A stretch of 11,842 bases of DNA from JBAYJS01 sp041664985. GTDB lineage: Bacteria; Patescibacteriota; Patescibacteriia; Buchananbacterales; UBA6539. The translations under genes were made by a program, and so were the position numbers. The stretch lies in the NCBI GenBank assembly GCA_041664985.1, contig JBAYJS010000032.1, positions 1-11,842 on the forward strand. The letters run 5' to 3'. Numbering within the stretch: position 1 is the first letter of the stretch; the number at the start of each line of letters is the position of its first letter. The notes under the pieces were generated by a model, which was given only the letters and a program-made list of their open reading frames with translations, was not told the DNA's origin and did no database searches. Positions 5,591 to 11,228 of this stretch are shown in pieces.

Positions 5591-7411
5591 ATGAAAAACA
5601 AAATCAAAACTTTTCTGTCGGTTGCCGCTTTTCTGGCAATTTTATTCCAGCCGGTTTTGGCTTTCGCCGACATCAGTTCAGATTCAATCACTTATTTAAA
5701 AGCTGCCGGCCAAACGCCCTGGGTGACTATGGCTTTGGTTTCGGCTTTGGCCAACAACATTGCCAGCGATCATTTGACTTCTTGTGCTAATGATCCTTTA
5801 GCTTACGCCAAAGCCATTTTGGCAATTACCGCTTTAGGTAATAATCCATCGACTTTTGGCAATGTTGATTATGTCAGTTATCTCAAAAGTTATTATAGTA
5901 ACAGTCAAATTGGTCAGCCGGAAATGTTAATGGATGACAGTTTTGGTATTTTGGCTTTACGGGCGGCTGGTTTGGTTTCAAGCAGTACTGAAATTGCCGA
6001 AACTAAAAGTTATTTATTAGCTAAACAAAATACCGATGGCGGCTGGGGCTATAATGTCGGCGTTGCCAGTGATACTAATAGCACAGCCATTATTACTATT
6101 TCTTTAATTGAAGCCGGCGTCAGTTCGGATAACGCCGCTATCAGTAAAGCCTTGGCTTATTTAGCGGCCACTCAAAACAATGATGGCGGTTGGGGCTGGG
6201 CCGAAGGTAACGAATCAGATGCTGATTCAACCAGTTGGGTGGTTTGGGCGATTCGTAAAGTCGGTCAAAGCCCGGCTTTGTGGCAAAAAGGTTCAACCAA
6301 TCCAATTGCCTTTATCGAATCATTAAAAAACAGTGATGGCTCTTTTGGCCGAACCTTAGGCAATAAAACGGCTAATTTAATGGCCACCCAAGATGCCGTT
6401 ATTGCTTTGTCGGAAAAAACTTTGCCTTTGGGTTACTTTCAGTCATCAAATCAGCCCGGTACTCCGGCAGAAACCGGCAAATATTTGTTTCGGATTGAAG
6501 GTTCCCAGGGTCCGATTTGCAGTAAAAAGTTAGACGGTATCACTGCTTACGATTTGCTGGTTGCCGGCCAAGCGGCTTGCAATTATACCTTTGTCGGTAA
6601 TCGAACCTGGGGTACGTTTTTTCTAGATTCGATCAATGGCATTAATAATGAATTTCCGGCCTATTGGATGTATTTGATTGATAATATCTCAACCAGTGAC
6701 GGTTTAGAACAATATCAGCTTAAAGATGGTGACAATGTTTTAATTTATTTTGATTCAGATACCAATTCTCCGGCTTATCCGGATTATGATCGGCCGTTAA
6801 GAATTGTTACCAGCAAAGATAGCCCAGAGCCGGAGGAGACGGTTACTTTAACAGTTGAGTATTTTAATCAAACTTGGCAACCAGCGGCCGGGGCGAGAGT
6901 TTTTGGTGCCGACCAAGATTATCTTACCGATAATAACGGTCAAGTCAGCTTAGCTTTGCCGGACGGCTATTACACTTTGTATGCTGAGAAAGCCAATTAT
7001 ATCCGTAGCAATCAGCAGGTGATTGCCGTTGGTAATGGCGTGTCCCAAGGTGTCAGTTTGAAAGCTGATATTGACCAAGGCGGACGTGGCCGGTTGGCAG
7101 GGGAATCAATTATTTTTGAAGTCACGCCCGGTCAGCTTGATTTTGGTAAAATTCAGCCCGGTAAAACCAGTACTCAAAATGTGTCTTTAAATAATTCCGG
7201 TACGGTTAATTTGCAAATCAGTGCTTCGGTCAGCGGCGATTCGGTTTTTATCAATAATTTGCAAGTTGACGGTAAAGCTTGGGGTAATTTCAGTACCGAT
7301 TTGGTTACTTTAGAAACCAAGTCTGAAAGTGTTAGTCTGACCATTCCCACCAGCTATGTTGGTTTAGGTATCAAAACCGGCGAATTAATATTTTGGGCCC
7401 AGGCGCAATAA
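5591..7411 (+). CDS. Secreted transcobalamin/intrinsic-factor-like protein (alpha/alpha toroid + DUF4430)
   Basis: A 606-residue exported protein, first gene after the cobalamin riboswitch. A Sec signal peptide ends about residue 26 (LAFA|D). Residues about 30-285 form a prenyltransferase/squalene-cyclase-like alpha/alpha toroid, with QNTDGGWGY (146-154), QNNDGGWGW (195-203) and NSDGSFGR (247-254). Residues about 297-390 form a DUF4430 domain (AYWMYLIDN, LKDGDNVLIYF) with C310 and C330 as a possible disulfide. A transthyretin/carboxypeptidase-regulatory-like beta domain (about 403-490) and a C-terminal beta-sandwich (about 507-606) follow. Animal intrinsic factor and transcobalamin hold B12 between an alpha6/alpha6 barrel and a C-terminal DUF4430-type beta domain, so extracellular cobalamin capture is the best guess. 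It has no sortase motif or terminal TM. I chose ATG 5591 over TTG 5585 because of the Shine-Dalgarno. Confidence 0.85.
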   Translation: MKNKIKTFLSVAAFLAILFQPVLAFADISSDSITYLKAAGQTPWVTMALVSALANNIASDHLTSCANDPLAYAKAILAITALGNNPSTFGNVDYVSYLKSYYSNSQIGQPEMLMDDSFGILALRAAGLVSSSTEIAETKSYLLAKQNTDGGWGYNVGVASDTNSTAIITISLIEAGVSSDNAAISKALAYLAATQNNDGGWGWAEGNESDADSTSWVVWAIRKVGQSPALWQKGSTNPIAFIESLKNSDGSFGRTLGNKTANLMATQDAVIALSEKTLPLGYFQSSNQPGTPAETGKYLFRIEGSQGPICSKKLDGITAYDLLVAGQAACNYTFVGNRTWGTFFLDSINGINNEFPAYWMYLIDNISTSDGLEQYQLKDGDNVLIYFDSDTNSPAYPDYDRPLRIVTSKDSPEPEETVTLTVEYFNQTWQPAAGARVFGADQDYLTDNNGQVSLALPDGYYTLYAEKANYIRSNQQVIAVGNGVSQGVSLKADIDQGGRGRLAGESIIFEVTPGQLDFGKIQPGKTSTQNVSLNNSGTVNLQISASVSGDSVFINNLQVDGKAWGNFSTDLVTLETKSESVSLTIPTSYVGLGIKTGELIFWAQAQ

Positions 7412-7414
7412 GTT

Positions 7415-7927
7415 ATGCTAAAAATCAGAAACTACAAATGGTTTAGTTTGGTGCTGTTTTTTCTGCTCTGGACCAATTCAGCCTTGGCGATCGGGGTTGG
7501 TGTCAAACCTAAAGAAATAAACTTGCAGGCAATTGTCGGTCGGGAAGTGATCAGTGAATTTTTAGTGGTTAATGTTTCTAAAGAGCCGGCTTATTATCAA
7601 ATCTACGCCGATGGCTTGGAAAAAGAAATAAAACTTGAGCCAACTGATTTTCGGCTTGAACCGGATGGCAGCCAGATTGTAAAAGTTAAAGTTAATTTGA
7701 AAATGCCCGGCCGATTTAATACCAATATTTCAGTTGTTGCTCGCCCGCTGGCTGGTACGGGATTAGCTGCGGCCTCGGGCGTTAAAATTCCTATTACTAT
7801 TGTTGTTTCAGTTTGGCTTTGGTGGGTTGGCCTAATTGCTGCCTTGTTGGTTGCTTGTCTGGGGCTTGGTTTTGGAGTAAAATTATTAATAGCCAAACGA
7901 AATAATCGTCTAAAAACTAAAGTTTAA
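7415..7927 (+). CDS. Membrane-anchored beta-sandwich protein of the B12 operon
   Basis: 170 residues, starting 3 nt after the preceding stop, so probably translated by coupling. It has an N-terminal signal peptide (cleavage likely after SALA, residue 25) and one extracytoplasmic Ig-like beta-sandwich (about 27-130, with the EPAYYQI and LEPDGSQIVKVKV pattern of pilus-chaperone/DUF916-like folds). A single C-terminal transmembrane helix (about 131-159, VWLWWVGLIAALLV) precedes a basic cytoplasmic tail (KRNNRLKTK). I recognise no specific family and see no catalytic motif. Because the upstream protein is secreted with no anchor of its own and ends in a similar beta-sandwich, this one may hold it at the membrane. 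That role is inference. Confidence 0.75.
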   Translation: MLKIRNYKWFSLVLFFLLWTNSALAIGVGVKPKEINLQAIVGREVISEFLVVNVSKEPAYYQIYADGLEKEIKLEPTDFRLEPDGSQIVKVKVNLKMPGRFNTNISVVARPLAGTGLAAASGVKIPITIVVSVWLWWVGLIAALLVACLGLGFGVKLLIAKRNNRLKTKV

Positions 7928-7931
7928 ACCC

Positions 7932-8393
7932 ATGAAACTTCTTGCCAAAATCATAATTATTGCTGCGATTTTTTGTGCCGGATTTTACGCCGGTCAAAAT
8001 TCATCTTTTAATCCGGCCAGCGTTTTGTCAAATAACAAATTAATTGAATCCGGTCAGGAAATAAAAGTCAGTTTGATGCTTGATTTTGGTGATGGTAAAA
8101 TCCAAACTTTTAGCGATGTTGTGTTACCAGACCAGGCCAATGTTTTTGACTTGCTAACCAAGGTAACAACTGAAAAAAGTTTGGAATTTAAAACCAAAGA
8201 TTATGGCAGCGAGCTTGGCGTTTTGGTTGAATCAATCAATAATATTGCCAATAGCGATAAAACCAACCGTTTTTGGCATTATTGGGTTAATAACGAATAT
8301 GCCGAGGTTGGTGCCAGTAAATATGGGCTTAAAACCGGCGACATTGTTGAATGGAAGTATGTTCAAAATCAATTTAATTTGATCAAAAATTAA
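7932..8393 (+). CDS. Membrane-anchored DUF4430 protein, putative cobalamin-binding
   Basis: 153 residues beginning with an uncleaved-looking signal anchor (about 5-21). One DUF4430 domain follows (about 44-143), with VSLMLDFGDGK, FDLLTKV, RFWHYWVNNEYAEVGASKYGLKTGD in two adjacent blocks, and VEWKY. Trp115, Trp118 and Trp141 are the aromatic cluster typical of the family. DUF4430 is the beta domain that caps B12 in transcobalamins; here it stands alone at the membrane. The gene begins 4 nt after its neighbour's stop within the riboswitch operon. A role in passing cobalamin from the secreted two-domain protein to the membrane transporter is plausible but unproven. The cysteine at residue 15 does not sit in an acceptable lipobox, so I do not call it a lipoprotein. 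Confidence 0.82.
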   Translation: MKLLAKIIIIAAIFCAGFYAGQNSSFNPASVLSNNKLIESGQEIKVSLMLDFGDGKIQTFSDVVLPDQANVFDLLTKVTTEKSLEFKTKDYGSELGVLVESINNIANSDKTNRFWHYWVNNEYAEVGASKYGLKTGDIVEWKYVQNQFNLIKN

Positions 8394-8415
8394 TTCATTA
8401 ATAATTAAATAATCT

Positions 8416-8967
8416 ATGTTTAACGGAATGGACAAAAAAACTAAATTGATCGCGGCTGTTATTTTGGTTGCTTTGGGTGTTGTTTGTCGGCTTTTACCTC
8501 ACGTTGGTAATTTTGCGCCAATTGCTGCCATTGCTTTGTTTTGTGGCACTTATCTTGGTGTTCGCTATGCTTTGGCAGTGCCTGCTGTTGCCATGATAAT
8601 CGGTGATTTTTTCATTGGTTTTTATTCCTGGCCGCTAATGGTTGCCGTTTACGGCAGTTATTTGCTAATCGGTCTGCTTGGTTATTCATTGAAGAAGAAT
8701 AAAACCCTCGAAACAGTTTTTGCTTGTAGCATTTTGGCTTCGGTTTCGTTTTTCTTTTTTACCAATTTAGCTGTTTGGCAATTTTCGCCCTGGTATGAAA
8801 AAACTTTAACCGGCTTGATTCATTGTTTTGTGATGGCTTTGCCATTTTTCCGCGCTACGATTTTGAGTGACCTATTTTACGTTGGCGTTTTATTTGGTGC
8901 TTATGAAATCGTTACCTTAGCCGTTACTAGCCAAAAAGTAGCAGTAAAAGTTTCAATTAAAGACTGA
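8416..8967 (+). CDS. DUF6580 membrane protein, candidate B12 uptake component (ECF S-component-like)
   Basis: 183 residues with about six transmembrane helices (near 9-26, 32-48, 50-68, 72-90, 100-121 and 145-167). It has the DUF6580 hallmarks: RLLPHVGNFAPIAAIALFCG near the N-terminus, an IIGDFFIGF acidic helix end, FFFFTNLAVW, and the KTLTGLIHCFVMALPFFR block. DUF6580 proteins resemble S components of ECF-type vitamin transporters. Being last in a cobalamin-riboswitch operon next to DUF4430 proteins, this one probably carries cobalamin. No EcfA1/A2 or EcfT gene is visible, so it would rely on a module elsewhere or act alone, as reported for BtuM-type proteins. It could start at ATG 8416 or 8428; neither has a good Shine-Dalgarno. 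A strong terminator follows within 10 bp. Confidence 0.82.
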   Translation: MFNGMDKKTKLIAAVILVALGVVCRLLPHVGNFAPIAAIALFCGTYLGVRYALAVPAVAMIIGDFFIGFYSWPLMVAVYGSYLLIGLLGYSLKKNKTLETVFACSILASVSFFFFTNLAVWQFSPWYEKTLTGLIHCFVMALPFFRATILSDLFYVGVLFGAYEIVTLAVTSQKVAVKVSIKD

Positions 8968-8976
8968 ATCTTTAGG

Positions 8977-9009
8977 ATTAAAAAAGACTTTAGCTGAGTC
9001 TTTTTTAAT
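8977..9009 (+). terminator. Terminator of the B12 operon
   Basis: A perfect 13-bp inverted repeat, ATTAAAAAAGACT (8977-8989) with AGTCTTTTTTAAT (8997-9009) and a 7-nt loop, ends in a T run. The symmetric A/T tracts could make it work on both strands, but no minus-strand gene converges here. Confidence 0.85.
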
Positions 9010-9039
9010 TTGGCCAAAAATACCTAAATATTGTATAAT
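9010..9039 (+). promoter_or_regulatory. Promoter before the coiled-coil/TM gene; predicted (near-)leaderless
   Basis: A perfect TATAAT (9034-9039) lies 8 bp before the ATG at 9048; TTGGCC (9010-9015) lies 18 bp upstream. Start of transcription is expected at 9045-9047, so the leader would be 1-3 nt. Confidence 0.5.
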
Positions 9040-9047
9040 GTTAAAGT

Positions 9048-9347
9048 ATGCAAACGGAAAACGATCAAGATTTAGGCCAAAAAATTGCTGCTTTGGAAAA
9101 GCTTTTGCAGCAAAATTTAGAAGTTTCTTTGGAAATTCAAAAAACCGTTAAAGCTTTAAAAAATTGGATTATTTGGCAACGAGCCTGGCTGGTGGTGAAA
9201 ATTTTAGTAATTGTTGTGCCCACAGTTTTAGGCATAATTTATTTGCCAGGATTATTAAAACAATCGCTTGGCAATTATCAGCAGCTCTTAAACTCTTCTT
9301 TGCCTAATTCGGCTTTAATTGATCAGTTAAACCAGATTAAAAAATAA
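9048..9347 (+). CDS. Small coiled-coil, single-TM membrane protein, function unknown
   Basis: 99 residues. The N-terminal about 40 residues have heptad-like spacing (LGQKIAALEKLLQQNLEVSLEIQ in two overlapping stretches) suggesting a coiled coil. A transmembrane helix (about 46-68, WLVVKILVIVVPTVLGIIYLPG) is followed by a polar C-terminal region. I recognise no functional family; small proteins of this type are common in Patescibacteria. It is probably the first gene of a run that continues with the alkyltransferase gene (1 nt gap) and the Cys-rich gene. The transcript is predicted to lack a leader. Confidence 0.75.
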   Translation: MQTENDQDLGQKIAALEKLLQQNLEVSLEIQKTVKALKNWIIWQRAWLVVKILVIVVPTVLGIIYLPGLLKQSLGNYQQLLNSSLPNSALIDQLNQIKK

Positions 9348-9348
9348 A

Positions 9349-9654
9349 ATGGCAATCAAGTTTAAAGAGCAAGTTTTTTTAAAAGTTAAGCTGGTGCCGC
9401 CCGGTCAAGTGACAACTTACAGTTTTTTGGCCAAAGCTTTGGGTAAAAATAAAGCTTATCGCGCCGTTGGTAATACTTTGAATAAAAATCAGTTTTTGGT
9501 TAAAATCCCTTGTCATCGGGTGGTAAAATCAAACGGTCAAGTCGGTGGATATGCCAAAGGCCAAAAAAAGAAAATTGAAATTTTAAAAAAGGAAGGTCTT
9601 AAAATCAAAAATGGCAGAATTGAAAAGTTAAAAGATTATTTATATAAATTTTAA
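9349..9654 (+). CDS. Stand-alone O6-alkylguanine-DNA alkyltransferase domain (MGMT/Ogt type)
   Basis: This protein repairs O6-alkylguanine by irreversible transfer of the alkyl group to an active-site cysteine. The 101 residues comprise only the C-terminal DNA-binding/active domain of the family: PPGQVTTYSFLAKALG, the recognition helix YRAVGN with R38 (arginine finger), the active-site motif PCHRV with C55, and GQVGGYAKG. The N-terminal domain of Ada/Ogt proteins is absent. Since the cysteine is present, it is not one of the alkyltransferase-like (ATL) proteins, in which that residue is typically Trp. A Lys-rich C-terminal extension follows. It starts 1 nt after the preceding stop, implying coupled translation. 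Suicide repair activity is likely but untested for this shortened form. Confidence 0.9.
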   Translation: MAIKFKEQVFLKVKLVPPGQVTTYSFLAKALGKNKAYRAVGNTLNKNQFLVKIPCHRVVKSNGQVGGYAKGQKKKIEILKKEGLKIKNGRIEKLKDYLYKF

Positions 9655-9664
9655 AATATTTAAT

Positions 9665-10063
9665 ATGACCAAAAGAACAATCATCATTTTTTCAATTTTT
9701 GTTTCAGTGGCCATGGTTGGCAGCGCTTTTATTTTTTTGTACCGGCAAAAAACTGATATTTTAATTGACCGCTACGAAAAGAAGCTGGTAATTTGTGGTA
9801 ATATTTTGGAAGAAAAGGAGTGTTTTAATAATGATTTTTGTGAGGGGATTTATCAGCCGGCCTGTGAAAATTGTCCCGAATTAAAATTCAAAAGCTGCCA
9901 AAAAGTTTCTGACGGAATGGTTAAAATGATTAACGAACAAAAAGCGGTTTGTCAAAAAACTGCCGGTAAATGGTATCGCAATCGACTCGGTAATTTTTGT
10001 CTTTGCGATCAAAACAGCGCCGGCCGAACTTTTGATAAAAATTTAGGCTGTATTAATAAATAA
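9665..10063 (+). CDS. Cys-rich membrane-anchored extracytoplasmic protein, function unknown
   Basis: 132 residues with an N-terminal signal anchor (about 5-26, TIIIFSIFVSVAMVGSAFIFLY) and a hydrophilic outer domain containing ten cysteines (44, 53, 59, 67, 70, 78, 96, 112, 114, 129). Motifs include CENC and CLC. The even number and location suggest a disulfide-bonded module of roughly 90 residues; metal binding is an alternative, though the spacing does not match a zinc finger or heme site (no CxxCH). I recognise no family. It lies 10 nt after the alkyltransferase gene and 2 nt before prfB, so it probably shares their transcript. Confidence 0.72.
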   Translation: MTKRTIIIFSIFVSVAMVGSAFIFLYRQKTDILIDRYEKKLVICGNILEEKECFNNDFCEGIYQPACENCPELKFKSCQKVSDGMVKMINEQKAVCQKTAGKWYRNRLGNFCLCDQNSAGRTFDKNLGCINK

Positions 10064-10065
10064 TT

Positions 10066-11173
10066 ATGAAAGAAACCATTGAAAAATTAAGTGAGCTGAA
10101 AAAAAAGGTAGCAGCCACCCGGAGGTTACTTTGACCTGGCGGGTCTAAAACAGCAAATAAAAAAATTAGAGCAAGAAATCAACCAGCCCAATTTTTGGCA
10201 AGATCAAAATCGGGCCAAAACGGTCAGCCAAAAATCGGAAAATTTAAAATCAGTGGTTTTTGCCTGGGAAGAAATTACCAAAAAAATTGATGACAGTTTG
10301 GATTTAGCCAAAGAAGCGGAAAAGGAAAGTGATGTTTCTTTACAAAAAGAATTAAGCAAAGAAACCGCTGAGCTGGCAGCCAATTTTGAAAAATTAGAAT
10401 TTTTAGTTTTGTTTTCCGGCAAATACGACAGTCATGACACGATTTTATCGATTCACGCAGGCACTGGCGGCACGGAAGCCCAGGATTGGGCTGAAATGCT
10501 TTTAAGGATGTATCTGCGTTTTTGTGAGGCTAAAGGTTTTATTGCCAAAATTATTGATCAAACCCGCGGCCAAGAAGCGGGGATTAAAAGTGTAACGGTT
10601 GAAATTTCTGGTTCATATGCTTATGGTAATTTAAAATCTGAGGCTGGCGTTCACCGGCTAGTCAGAATTTCGCCTTTTGATGCTGAAAAAATGCGCCATA
10701 CTTCTTTTGCCCTAGTTGAAGTGATGCCGGTTTTAGATGACACCGAGGAAGTTGGGATTAAGCCGGAAGATTTAAAAATTGATGTTTTCCGCTCCGGTGG
10801 TCATGGGGGCCAAAGCGTTAATACCACTGATTCAGCGGTTCGCATCACTCATCTACCAAGTGGCATTGTGGTTAAATCCCAAAGCGAAAGATCTCAACTG
10901 CAAAATAAAAAAATTGCCATGAAGTTTTTACAAGCTAAATTGGCAAAGCTTGCTGAAGCGGCCAAAGGTAAGGAGCTGGCAGAAATCAGGGGAGAAGTGC
11001 TTTCGGCTGAATGGGGCAATCAAATCCGGTCTTATGTTTTGCAGCCTTATAAGCTGGTTAAGGACCATCGGACTGATTTTGAGACAACCGATCCGGATTC
11101 GGTTTTAAACGGTGAACTTGACAGTTTTGTTGAAAGTTATTTAAGATATATTAATCAGCAAGATAAGTTTTAG
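10066..11173 (+). CDS. prfB: Peptide chain release factor 2, with +1 programmed ribosomal frameshift
   Basis: RF2 ends translation at UGA and UAA. Frame 0 encodes 22 residues (10066-10131) and then meets TGA (10132-10134). A +1 shift on CTT continues at GAC (10133) and gives a 368-residue protein, close to the 365 of E. coli RF2. The protein has an N-terminal helical domain, the stop-codon recognition tripeptide SPF (202-204, in RISPFD), and the peptidyl-tRNA hydrolysis motif GGQ (247-249, in SGGHGGQSVN). SPF identifies RF2 rather than RF1. The coding sequence must be annotated as a join across the shift; without it only a truncated C-terminal frame appears. Expression is autoregulated, since low RF2 lets the ribosome pause at UGA and shift. 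No Shine-Dalgarno is evident at the ATG. Confidence 0.96.
10121..10135 (+). promoter_or_regulatory. prfB +1 frameshift signal
   Basis: An internal Shine-Dalgarno GGAGG (10121-10125) lies three nt (TTA) before the slippery CTT-TGA-C (10129-10135). This is the spacing and layout of the classical RF2 site (SD, 3 nt, CUU UGA C). Frame 0 stops at TGA; the +1 frame reads GAC. Confidence 0.95.
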
Positions 11174-11225
11174 GCAAGATAAGAGACTTATCTTGCCTAT
11201 CTCGCTTGTCTTGCTTAAAACTTAT
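11163..11225 (+). repeat. Alternative hairpins at the end of prfB
   Basis: AGGCAAGATAAG (11172-11183) pairs perfectly with CTTATCTTGCCT (11187-11198) around an AGA loop. The longer left arm 11163-11183 can instead pair with 11205-11225 over 21 bp with two G-U wobbles. One left arm therefore has two competing right arms. The element covers the prfB TAG stop, and the distal arm ends 3 nt before the next ATG. There is no T run, so it is not a standard terminator. Confidence 0.6.
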
Positions 11226-11228
11226 AAT

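Noticed and set aside
7974..7978. Lipobox in the anchored DUF4430 protein (cysteine at residue 15)
   Set aside because: The residues before the cysteine are A-I-F; a Phe at -1 does not fit a lipoprotein signal, so a simple signal anchor is preferred.
10066..10252. prfB read as a pseudogene or as starting only at 10253
   Set aside because: The break is the canonical RF2 programmed frameshift; the joined product is full length with normal motifs.
11223..11228. TATAAT as the promoter -10 of uxs
   Set aside because: It directly abuts the ATG, so transcription would begin inside the gene after the start codon. It is also part of the hairpin right arm.
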